NCBI GenBank assembly: GCA_041855665.1
Contig: JBHAEP010000049.1
Span: forward strand, 1-8,003
DNA from: JBHAEP01 sp041855665
GTDB lineage: Bacteria; Patescibacteriota; Saccharimonadia; Saccharimonadales; Saccharimonadaceae
DNA length: 8,003 nt
Reading direction: 5' to 3'
This document shows, piece by piece, positions 1 to 6,050 of this stretch. The stretch's first letter is position 1, and every line of letters starts with the position of its first letter. The notes under the pieces are model-generated. The model was not told the DNA's origin. It was given only the letters and a program-made list of their open reading frames with translations, and did not search any database. A program made the position numbers and the translations under genes.

Positions 1-664
1 GGGTCGGAGTGGGCTCAGGATCAGGGCTCACCGCAGAGTTTACGCAGTTTGAATTGATGACGAAGTTGCCGTAGGATTCACCACTGGACTTGTCGTAGAA
101 GTTAACGTAAATATCAACTTCAGAACCACGCTGATGATATACATCCTCCAGGACCCAAACATTAAACTGAAACTCCTCATCAGTGTAATCAACAACTATC
201 TGGCGATCATAGATCGAGAAAAATCCTGATTCACCCTCAAGGAGTACGCCCGATGAGTCGCGAAGCTCGATATTTACACCGAGATGGTAATACTGATCTC
301 CACCCCCTCCAACTTCATGAAAAAGGATTTTGTAACCAGCACCCGCGTAGTAGTCCTGGCCATCTACAGTCCTGTCGAAGACAGGACAGGTAGAAGACAG
401 TGAGCTCTTGTACGCAATACGCGACCCCGGTTCGCCTAGAAAATCAGGCGAATAGGTCTGGCCGATAACGTTGCCGTTATTGGGGCCGGGAGTGTACACG
501 CGAATTGCGTTGGCAGTAACTGAATAAGTATCAGAAACTGCGCTCGCAACAGAGCCTACACCCAGAATGCCGCAGCCGATAGCTACAGCCGCACCGACAG
601 CGCCAACCCTCTTGAAGAGAGCAGAGCCGACGTTGCGGTTTGAGTTGTTGGTAACCTGTACCAT
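1..664 (-). CDS. Exported surface protein, N-terminal part (C-terminus beyond left edge)
   Basis: An open frame of 221 codons starts at ATG 664-662 and is still open at the left edge, so the C-terminus is missing. An AAGGA ribosome site (679-675) lies 10 nt upstream. The N-terminus is a signal peptide: polar start, Lys18-Arg19, a hydrophobic stretch of about residues 20-39, and an Ala-Ser-Ala site at 40-42 suggesting cleavage before Val43. Cys31 (AIGC) fits only a loose lipobox, and the hydrophobic run continues past it, so I favour ordinary signal peptidase. The mature part is rich in Gly, Tyr, Asp, Ser and beta-type alternation, with only two cysteines (93, 207) that could form a disulphide. 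It ends in a Pro-Asp-Pro-Glu-Pro-Thr linker, as often precedes a wall or membrane anchor. Family not recognised. Codon endings are far more C/G-rich than in neighbouring genes. It could be a substrate of the sortase-like protein at 2029-2931, but its sorting signal, if any, is not visible. Confidence 0.82.
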   Translation of the reverse strand, partial: MVQVTNNSNRNVGSALFKRVGAVGAAVAIGCGILGVGSVASAVSDTYSVTANAIRVYTPGPNNGNVIGQTYSPDFLGEPGSRIAYKSSLSSTCPVFDRTVDGQDYYAGAGYKILFHEVGGGGDQYYHLGVNIELRDSSGVLLEGESGFFSIYDRQIVVDYTDEEFQFNVWVLEDVYHQRGSEVDIYVNFYDKSSGESYGNFVINSNCVNSAVSPDPEPTPT

Positions 665-733
665 TGAAATCACGTCCTTAAACGTAGTAGTTTTTGGTTT
701 GGATTCGTTTTGTTAAAAGCTCAACGCTTATAA

Positions 734-762
734 GAACTAGCGGAGCGCCCAGCCGCCAGTTC
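734..762 (-). promoter_or_regulatory. Hairpin in the leader RNA of the exported-protein gene
   Basis: Read on the minus strand, GAACTGGCGG (762-753) and CCGCTAGTTC (743-734) form a 10-bp stem with one G-U pair and a 9-nt loop. In plus-strand RNA that G-U would be an A-C mismatch, so the structure suits the minus transcript. It lies in the ~147-nt leader predicted from the promoter at 818-846. No U-run follows directly, so it is not a terminator. A weaker AAGC/GCTT hairpin lies at 717-729. A role in mRNA stability or translation control is inference. Confidence 0.5.
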
Positions 763-817
763 CTACAAGCCTTGATTTTTCGCCAAAACATTGTATCAAC
801 TGGTTGCTGATGCTTTT

Positions 818-846
818 AATATACCACAGTTTTGCAAATTTGTAAA
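818..846 (-). promoter_or_regulatory. Extended -10 promoter for the exported-protein gene
   Basis: On the minus strand TTTACA (846-841), a 17-bp spacer and TATATT (823-818) match a sigma-70 type promoter, and TGG directly before the -10 makes it an extended -10. The predicted start near 811 gives a leader of about 147 nt before the ATG at 664. A 16-bp imperfect palindrome (831-846) covers the -35 element. Confidence 0.65.
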
Positions 847-881
847 TACCATTTTTCCTAAAAATTTTCAGTATTTTTTAG

Positions 882-887
882 TATAAT
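882..887 (+). promoter_or_regulatory. -10 element giving a leaderless ychF transcript
   Basis: A perfect TATAAT ends six bases before the ychF ATG at 894. With usual sigma-70 spacing, transcription would begin at the A of the start codon. No Shine-Dalgarno sequence lies in the preceding 20 bases, which fits a leaderless mRNA. No convincing -35 is seen at 17 bp spacing (859-864), and there is no TG extension. Confidence 0.6.
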
Positions 888-893
888 TAAACT

Positions 894-1973
894 ATGAGTT
901 TATCTATAGGAATCGTAGGGCTGCCAAATGTAGGAAAATCTACTTTGTTCAATGCTCTAACAAATAATGAAATTTTAGCCGCAAACTATCCTTTTGCAAC
1001 AATCGAGCCCAACACCGGTATCGTACCCGTCCCCGACGAACGGCTAGACAATCTAGCTAAAATTTACGGTAGCACAAAAATCATACCAGCAAGTGTAACC
1101 TTCGTAGATATTGCCGGACTAGTGGCCGGAGCTAGCCAGGGTGAAGGTCTGGGCAATAAATTTTTGGCAAATATTCGCCAGTGTGATGCAATTGTTCACG
1201 TGGTTCGCGCATTTGAAAACCCTGATATATTGCGTCATGATGAAGCACCGGTGGATCCAAAAAATGACATAGAGATTATCAATACTGAATTGATTTTAGC
1301 TGATATTCAAACTATCGACTCTCGCCTACCTAAGCTTCAAAAAGAATCAAAAGCCAACCCGAAAGCTCGCGAGCAAATGGCGTACCTAGAAAGCTTAAAA
1401 GATGAACTAGCGAGCGGCAAGCCGCTTTCTTCTCTAGAAAATGTAAATTTTGAAGCAATCAAGGATCTTCATCTTTTGACAGCAAAACCCGTCATTTATG
1501 CGTTTAACGTGAGTGAAGATACACTAGTAGACGAACATAAAAAAGCCGAGATAGCATCAATCGTAGCACCAGCAAAAAGCCTTTTTGTTTCTGCGAAACT
1601 AGAAGAAGAACTGCGAGGCTTAGACAAATCGGACGCAGAAGAACTGCTCGAAAGCTACGGAGTAAAAGAAACTGGCTTGATGCAGCTGATTCATGCAGCT
1701 TATGACACACTAGGACTACAGAGCTACCTGACAGCTGGTCCAAAAGAAGTTCACGCTTGGACAATTCACCAGGGCGATACCGCACCACAAGCTGCCGGAG
1801 TTATCCACACAGACTTCGAGCGTGGATTTATTGCGGCTCAAATTATTGATTATGATGATTTAATATCAGCTGGTAGCGAACAAGCCGCCAAAGCTGCCGG
1901 AAAGGTTCGTACCGAAGGCCGTGATTACGTTATGCAGCCAGGAGATGTTGTAGAATTTCGCTTCAATGTATAA
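894..1973 (+). CDS. ychF: YchF/OLA1-family ribosome-binding ATPase
   Basis: This is the universally conserved Obg-family P-loop NTPase that binds ribosomes and, unusually for the family, hydrolyses ATP as well as GTP. It is linked to translation and stress control in the cytosol. The 359 residues are close to the family's ~363. The P-loop GLPNVGKST is at 9-17, the YPFATIEPN switch region at 32-40, the G3 motif DIAG at 72-75 followed by Leu76 (the hydrophobic substitution replacing the catalytic Gln of other G proteins), and NVSE at 205-208 replaces the guanine-specific NKxD. A helical hairpin region (about 120-195) and a C-terminal TGS domain (about 280-358, with HTDFERGFI) follow. The start at 894 gives the standard N-terminus; no Shine-Dalgarno is present and a TATAAT sits just upstream. 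It stands alone, divergent from the exported-protein gene and convergent with the sortase gene. Confidence 0.98.
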   Translation: MSLSIGIVGLPNVGKSTLFNALTNNEILAANYPFATIEPNTGIVPVPDERLDNLAKIYGSTKIIPASVTFVDIAGLVAGASQGEGLGNKFLANIRQCDAIVHVVRAFENPDILRHDEAPVDPKNDIEIINTELILADIQTIDSRLPKLQKESKANPKAREQMAYLESLKDELASGKPLSSLENVNFEAIKDLHLLTAKPVIYAFNVSEDTLVDEHKKAEIASIVAPAKSLFVSAKLEEELRGLDKSDAEELLESYGVKETGLMQLIHAAYDTLGLQSYLTAGPKEVHAWTIHQGDTAPQAAGVIHTDFERGFIAAQIIDYDDLISAGSEQAAKAAGKVRTEGRDYVMQPGDVVEFRFNV

Positions 1974-1975
1974 AG

Positions 1976-2013
1976 AAAAAAAGCCATGCCCATTTAAAGA
2001 GCATGGCTTTTTT
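1976..2013. terminator. Bidirectional intrinsic terminator between ychF and the sortase gene
   Basis: A perfect 13-bp stem (1977-1989 with 2001-2013; core AAGCCATGC/GCATGGCTT) and an 11-nt loop has an A-run on the left and a T-run on the right. It therefore yields a GC stem plus U-tail in either direction. It begins three bases after the ychF stop and ends 15 bases before the end of the convergent gene, serving both. Confidence 0.93.
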
Positions 2014-2028
2014 AGAAAGAGTGTCGTT

Positions 2029-2931
2029 TTATGCTAGTTTAGCCAATACGACGATATTCTCGGTTGATTGACCATACCAAGTAACATTATCGCAGGTCAC
2101 CAAAACCAGGTCGTTATATCCAGGCTTGTAGTCCTGCACATTAGAGTCGTTAAGTAAAGCTCCGCGGTCTTTACCCCGCATCACCTCAGTAACGATATAG
2201 TCAACTCGGCCTTGATCGGTATCTATAGAGATGGTCATTCCTGGACGAGAATTAGGGCTCCCGAGCTTGGAAAAAGTATAATCTCCATAAATAATGCTAT
2301 TATGGCCAAATATTGTCACCGAATCAGTGGCTCCATACCCTGCCCTGCCAGACTGGCTCCACCAATATACGGTGTCTTTATCGAACGGAGGGTCAATAAT
2401 GACAGAATCACCGTTACTAACAACAGAGTCTTCTGGCAAAATCTTAACCGATGCATTCATGTCGATATCTAAAGCTATAATGCCAAGCGGCCGAGCTCCA
2501 GATATTTTACCATGACCAGCTACGCCAATCGATTCATTGAAATTAGCAATACTTGTCTCGCCGACACTCGGCTGACTTTCAAAGCTACCTTCGCTTGGAA
2601 TAGATTGATTCTGAACACTTCCAGTGTTTTCACTAGCCGAACTAGAAATGCCCGTTGGATCACCTGCAGACCCCGAAGCTGACTGACTAGGATCATAAAC
2701 CAGAGCATCTACTGCAACAACATCGGCTTCAGGAGAAGCTTCAGCAGTCTGTACATTGCCTTCGTCAGCTGAAGCATAACTTCGAGGCGAAGAATTGAGT
2801 TCGTTAGAGGTAGAATCATTACGAGCGTTATTGAAAATACCCATAACAATACCAAATCCTACCGCCATCGACACCAGAAAAACCACCCAGAATGGAGGGA
2901 TTTTTCCGTTTTCTAGTTTTGGTGCAAACAC
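2029..2931 (-). CDS. Membrane-anchored sortase-like protein
   Basis: A predicted extracellular sortase-fold protein, which in active members cleaves a sorting signal and joins the protein to the cell wall or to another subunit. Counting from an upstream in-frame GTG at 2940 (303 residues), a membrane helix lies at about 15-36, then a long Ser/Glu/Gly-rich linker (about 40-150), then the sortase domain. That has the catalytic His213 in FGHN and Cys283 in LVTCD, with the usual beta strands between. The closing strand reads STENIVVLA, whereas I expect an Arg just before this segment, so the third catalytic residue appears absent. I chose the GTG at 2931 because GAAGG (2944-2940) is a good ribosome site for it but overlaps the GTG at 2940, too close to serve that codon. 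A perfect promoter lies upstream; the gene ends at a shared terminator. Subfamily uncertain; class F or a CPR-specific group is plausible. Confidence 0.85.
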   Translation of the reverse strand: MFAPKLENGKIPPFWVVFLVSMAVGFGIVMGIFNNARNDSTSNELNSSPRSYASADEGNVQTAEASPEADVVAVDALVYDPSQSASGSAGDPTGISSSASENTGSVQNQSIPSEGSFESQPSVGETSIANFNESIGVAGHGKISGARPLGIIALDIDMNASVKILPEDSVVSNGDSVIIDPPFDKDTVYWWSQSGRAGYGATDSVTIFGHNSIIYGDYTFSKLGSPNSRPGMTISIDTDQGRVDYIVTEVMRGKDRGALLNDSNVQDYKPGYNDLVLVTCDNVTWYGQSTENIVVLAKLA

Positions 2932-2935
2932 CAAA

Positions 2936-2947
2936 ATCACCTTCTTT
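2936..2947 (-). promoter_or_regulatory. Ribosome site deciding the sortase start
   Basis: Minus strand AGAAGGTGAT matches the 16S anti-Shine-Dalgarno over most of its length. It covers the in-frame GTG at 2940-2938, so that codon is part of the site rather than the start. The GTG at 2931-2929 lies 8 nt after the AAGG core, normal spacing. An intervening TTG (2934-2932) is less likely. Confidence 0.6.
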
Positions 2948-3005
2948 CTAAAATATTTTTGAAATGTGCTGATAAATCATCTTTTTGAATAATTTACATA
3001 ATTAT

Positions 3006-3034
3006 ATTATATACTTTTGAGATGATTTTGTCAA
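3006..3034 (-). promoter_or_regulatory. Consensus sigma-70 promoter of the sortase gene
   Basis: On the minus strand TTGACA (3034-3029), exactly 17 bp, then TATAAT (3011-3006) match the consensus at all twelve positions. It starts seven bases after the tlyA stop, and transcription near 2999 gives a leader of about 68 nt. It uncouples the sortase gene from the tlyA unit, although no terminator separates them. Confidence 0.85.
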
Positions 3035-3040
3035 TTTAGA

Positions 3041-3763
3041 CTACTTCCTCTTTTTTAAAAGATAAAACCTCTCCCTATTGCCTTTTGCACCCGCCACGGC
3101 AGAATCTTGCTTTGCTACTACAGTGGCATATTGACGCACCCAAGCTTCAAAATCCTTCAAGATTTTTCTACGGACAGTGTCGTTTTTTATTACACCTTTA
3201 TTGGTTTGGAATTTACCCGCTTCAAATTGTGGCTTTATCATGATAATGAATTCAGTTTTTGAACTAGATAGATTTTTGAATATATGAGGCAAAAGCTCAC
3301 GCGAGCTAATAAAAGAAACGTCCATGACTACAATATCGGGGCGAATTCCATCGGGTAAATAAAAATCTCGAATATCAGTCTTTTCATGCAAAATAACTCG
3401 CTCATCAGAACGTAAGCTCGGGTGCAATTGATCCGTTCCAACATCGACAGCAAAAACTTTACTAGCACCTTTCTGCAAAGAAAAGTCCGTAAACCCTCCG
3501 GTACTACTGCCAACATCTAAAATAATCTTTTTTCCAAAACTAACACCTAGAGCATCAGCCACGCTAGCTAGCTTCAGACCAGCTCGACTAACATATTTTT
3601 GAGACACCTTTAACTCAATAACACTACTTTCATCTACGGCTTGACCAGTTTTTTTGGCTTGCTTACCGTCAACAAAAACTTTCCCTAGTCGAATCCAGTT
3701 TTCGGCCTGTGAACGAGTTTCAGTCATTCCACGCTCAAGCATTTCTTTATCTAATCTATTCAT
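3041..3763 (-). CDS. tlyA: TlyA-family rRNA 2'-O-methyltransferase (S4 domain plus FtsJ-like fold)
   Basis: The TlyA family methylates a ribose 2'-OH of rRNA with S-adenosylmethionine: 23S C1920, and in the longer type also 16S C1409, sites tied to capreomycin sensitivity. The 240-residue protein has an N-terminal S4 RNA-binding domain (about 1-60, with the ERG...SRSQA-like start and the LGKVFVDG turn). A Rossmann methyltransferase domain follows, with SAM motif LDVGSSTGGFTD at 82-93, the acidic DVG at 107-109, the conserved MDVSFIS at 147-153 and the catalytic-lysine region IKPQFEAG at 176-183. Its length fits the short type I group, which modifies 23S only; that is inference. The start ATG overlaps the stop of the upstream gene (ATGA, 3763-3760), so translation is probably coupled. 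The old 'haemolysin' label should not be taken as its function. Confidence 0.94.
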   Translation of the reverse strand: MNRLDKEMLERGMTETRSQAENWIRLGKVFVDGKQAKKTGQAVDESSVIELKVSQKYVSRAGLKLASVADALGVSFGKKIILDVGSSTGGFTDFSLQKGASKVFAVDVGTDQLHPSLRSDERVILHEKTDIRDFYLPDGIRPDIVVMDVSFISSRELLPHIFKNLSSSKTEFIIMIKPQFEAGKFQTNKGVIKNDTVRRKILKDFEAWVRQYATVVAKQDSAVAGAKGNRERFYLLKKRK

Positions 3764-5457
3764 GGATACATTATTCCTTCTATTTCTCTCGTGATCTGTG
3801 CGATTTTAGCATAAGAATAGCCTTTTGTCATAATGGCAATCGCATAATTTCCTTGTGGATGAACAACTATTCCGCTATCGTGCGTGTAGTCCCACAAAAA
3901 TCCTACCTTATTATACACCGTGCCACGACTGCCAGCAGGAATTCCCTTGGTGAAATAATGGCTACGTAGAGACCTCATTAGCCTATCTTTATGAGCTGCC
4001 GACATTAAATTGCCATTCCATAGCTGAACATAATAACTCACCAGAGTGTCAGTGGTAGTGACAGCTGCTGATCCATCTGAAAAGCGTGTGCCACCAAAGC
4101 CTTTTGATGATAGAAAATTATTTAGATTACCAGTTCCATACGAACGAATCCAGCCTTCGGCGCAAGCATTAGTTGAAGCGATGATCATCTGGTTAAAACA
4201 GTCGTCTACAGACGTACCCATAAAGCTACTTCCCCAGCCCAAATTTCCAGATTTCATATCCTCAAAAAGCCTAAGAGCAATAAATATTTTATAAGTGCTA
4301 GCTGAAACAGTTGATTCTCCACCCCTAGCACTAGCACTCCAGCCATTTCCGCCCAGTTGCTGAACTGTAATTCGTATATTGTTTTCACGCGCAACTTTAT
4401 TTAAATAAGCCTGAAGTCCCGCCTGTGAATTTGTAAAGCTTTCAGAGTAGTTTATTTTCGGAGGAATTTGAACAGTGATTAATTCTAGGTATTGATTTTG
4501 GCCACTAGCGCTCAAAACATCAGCAATTCTCTGACTCATGCTATCTTTATCAACAGCTGTTCCGGCTACAGCTTCTTGGCGACCAACCTCTTGGCCGTCT
4601 TCGATTTTGACAGTAGTAATGCCAGGCTCAATGAACCACTCTTTCGGAAGTTTATCCAAAGAACTTTTTATTTTATCTTGATTGATATTTGCTTTTTGAG
4701 ATTGATAATCGATATCAATAAAGCTCAAAATATCATCTTTAGGTATTTGATAGCGTTGACCTTGCTGATAAACTATAATATTTTTTGTATAGTAAAACTT
4801 AATCTCCTGCTCTAGATCGGCGCTAATTTGACCTTTTGATGGACTTATTGTTTCACCACTTAGAGAAATTTTGATATTTTTAGAGTCGTACTTGATGCTT
4901 TCTAGTGATTTTTGAACTTCATCATGACTAACTGAAAATCCATCTTGAGCCTGGTGAATGACAATTTCATCATTCTCAATCTTAATTTCAGCTTCTTTAG
5001 CCTCAAAAGATAGTTTTTGAAGAATTTCATGACTTTTTTCACCTAAAACTCCACCATCTTTAGTTAAATTCAAAACGTCTATCGACCTTGCGTCAAATAT
5101 CCAGCCAAAAGGAATCAATCTTTCACTAAAGCTAAAATCCATAGAGCGCGAAACCTCTTTGTCAACGTCTTTTATACTAAAACCAAGCTCCGAAAGACTA
5201 TATTCAACCTCCCTGCCTTTGCCGGCTATTTTAATTTTGGATTCTAAAAACTTATTTTGAATCTGCTGACTTACATCAATTCTTGTCCGAAATCCAGCAG
5301 AATGACCGAAAATCCTGAAATTTGGAGGAGTTAAATTCTTCGGATAAAAAATTTGCGCCAAAATAACAACAAAAATCACCCCTAGAATTACCACTAAAAT
5401 TTTCACCAAAATAGGTAAATTGCGTAATTTTTGGAGTGATTTTTTGATACGCTTCAT
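3760..5457 (-). CDS. Membrane-anchored PBP/beta-lactamase-fold protein with VanW-type N-terminal repeats
   Basis: A 565-residue envelope protein. A basic start and one membrane helix (about 16-36) place the rest outside. Residues ~50-210 and ~215-335 look like two copies of the putative peptidoglycan-binding domain found before VanW and L,D-transpeptidase domains (pattern: 'S..elgf', 'IPKDDILSFIDI', later 'IPPKI'); this is by-eye resemblance. The C-terminal ~340-565 is a class A beta-lactamase/DD-peptidase fold: S387-T-Y-K390 (SxxK), S428-T-N430 (SxN) and K517-V-G519 (KTG-like, within YNKVGFLWDYTHDSGIVV). No Glu is seen where the omega-loop general base of true class A beta-lactamases would lie (about 455-475), so antibiotic hydrolysis is doubtful; peptidoglycan trimming or sensing is more likely. 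Cys420 and Cys432 may pair. No Shine-Dalgarno precedes the ATG; the start sits in a promoter palindrome. tlyA overlaps its stop. Confidence 0.88.
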   Translation of the reverse strand: MKRIKKSLQKLRNLPILVKILVVILGVIFVVILAQIFYPKNLTPPNFRIFGHSAGFRTRIDVSQQIQNKFLESKIKIAGKGREVEYSLSELGFSIKDVDKEVSRSMDFSFSERLIPFGWIFDARSIDVLNLTKDGGVLGEKSHEILQKLSFEAKEAEIKIENDEIVIHQAQDGFSVSHDEVQKSLESIKYDSKNIKISLSGETISPSKGQISADLEQEIKFYYTKNIIVYQQGQRYQIPKDDILSFIDIDYQSQKANINQDKIKSSLDKLPKEWFIEPGITTVKIEDGQEVGRQEAVAGTAVDKDSMSQRIADVLSASGQNQYLELITVQIPPKINYSESFTNSQAGLQAYLNKVARENNIRITVQQLGGNGWSASARGGESTVSASTYKIFIALRLFEDMKSGNLGWGSSFMGTSVDDCFNQMIIASTNACAEGWIRSYGTGNLNNFLSSKGFGGTRFSDGSAAVTTTDTLVSYYVQLWNGNLMSAAHKDRLMRSLRSHYFTKGIPAGSRGTVYNKVGFLWDYTHDSGIVVHPQGNYAIAIMTKGYSYAKIAQITREIEGIMYP

Positions 5458-5477
5458 GGTTTATATTATACCATGAA
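5453..5477 (-). promoter_or_regulatory. Extended -10 promoter inside an 8-9-8 inverted repeat over the PBP-like gene start
   Basis: On the minus strand TGGTATAAT (5473-5465) is a perfect extended -10, and transcription would start at about 5458-5457, at the ATG, giving a leaderless mRNA. TTCATGGT (5477-5470) and ACCATGAA (5460-5453) are perfect 8-bp inverted repeats around a 9-nt centre. The right arm contains the start codon. No good -35 is seen, and the -35 zone lies in the 3' end of efp. The repeat could be an operator or an RNA hairpin in read-through transcripts. Confidence 0.65.
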
Positions 5478-5486
5478 AAGCTTATG

Positions 5487-6047
5487 CTATTTTTTACGTT
5501 CGCGATATTCGCCAGTAGCGGTGTCTACTGAAATGAAATCACCAACTTTAATGAATGCCGGAACCTTAATAACCAAACCTGTTTCTAAAGTAGCATCTTT
5601 CAGTACACTAGATGTTGTATCGCCTTTTACAACGTCTTCTGTGTATGTAACTTCAAGATATAGATTTTTCGGAAGTTCAACATTGATAACTTTTTCACCA
5701 AAGAACTGTAAACTTAGCTCGTCGCCTTCCTTCAAGTAATTTGCCGCTGAATCAACAACATCAGAATTCAACTCAAACTGGTCAAATGTAGCTGGGTCCA
5801 TAAAATAGAACAAATCACCGTCCGTATACAAATATTGCACTGTTTTATTGCTAACTTCCGCTCGTTCAATTTTATCTTGACCCTTGAAAGTTTTTGGAAT
5901 CACACTTCCGTCAATCAAGTTCTTCAACTTCACATTAACGATACTTCCGCCGCGACCCATAACCTTCTGACCATATTCAACAACTCGATACGGCTTGCCG
6001 TCTATCTGGCAAACAGTTCCTTTTTTAAGATCTGTTGGCTGATACAT
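5487..6047 (-). CDS. efp: Translation elongation factor P
   Basis: EF-P enters the ribosomal E site and relieves stalling at consecutive prolines. The 186 residues match the family length and its three beta-barrel domains: KOW-like domain I (about 1-64), an OB domain (about 65-127, with YLYTDGDLFYFMD) and the C-terminal OB domain (about 128-186, with ATLETGLVIKVPAFIKVGDFISVDT and the ending TGEYRERKK). The loop tip that contacts the P-site tRNA reads V-M-G-R32-G-G-S, so Arg32 stands where E. coli has the modified Lys34. It starts three bases after the rpsR stop, with AGGA inside the end of rpsR as ribosome site, so it is the last gene of the rpsF-ssb-rpsR-efp operon, in the slot often taken by rplI. 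No terminator follows, so some transcription may run on into the next gene. Confidence 0.97.
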   Translation of the reverse strand: MYQPTDLKKGTVCQIDGKPYRVVEYGQKVMGRGGSIVNVKLKNLIDGSVIPKTFKGQDKIERAEVSNKTVQYLYTDGDLFYFMDPATFDQFELNSDVVDSAANYLKEGDELSLQFFGEKVINVELPKNLYLEVTYTEDVVKGDTTSSVLKDATLETGLVIKVPAFIKVGDFISVDTATGEYRERKK

Positions 6048-6050
6048 CGA

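Noticed and set aside
678..791. Possible 37-codon leader peptide (minus strand) whose stop overlaps the ribosome site of the exported-protein gene.
   Set aside because: It has no ribosome site of its own, its composition is unremarkable, and an open run of this length is quite likely by chance in so short a leader.
2212..2515. Two plus-strand frames opposite the sortase-like gene.
   Set aside because: They overlap the His/Cys-containing sortase domain and have no ribosome site or promoter.
4492..4815. Plus-strand frame of 107 codons opposite the PBP-like gene.
   Set aside because: Antisense shadow of a well-supported coding region; product is Asn/Ile/Leu-rich without a recognisable pattern.
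3760..5457. Reading the PBP-like gene as an antibiotic-resistance beta-lactamase.
   Set aside because: The omega-loop Glu is not visible, and the anchor and wall-binding repeats argue for a cell-wall role.
5473..5739. Plus-strand frame of 88 codons antisense to efp, beginning in the palindrome.
   Set aside because: It lies wholly opposite a clear EF-P gene, its Ser/Thr/Val-rich product looks like an antisense shadow, and it has no ribosome site.
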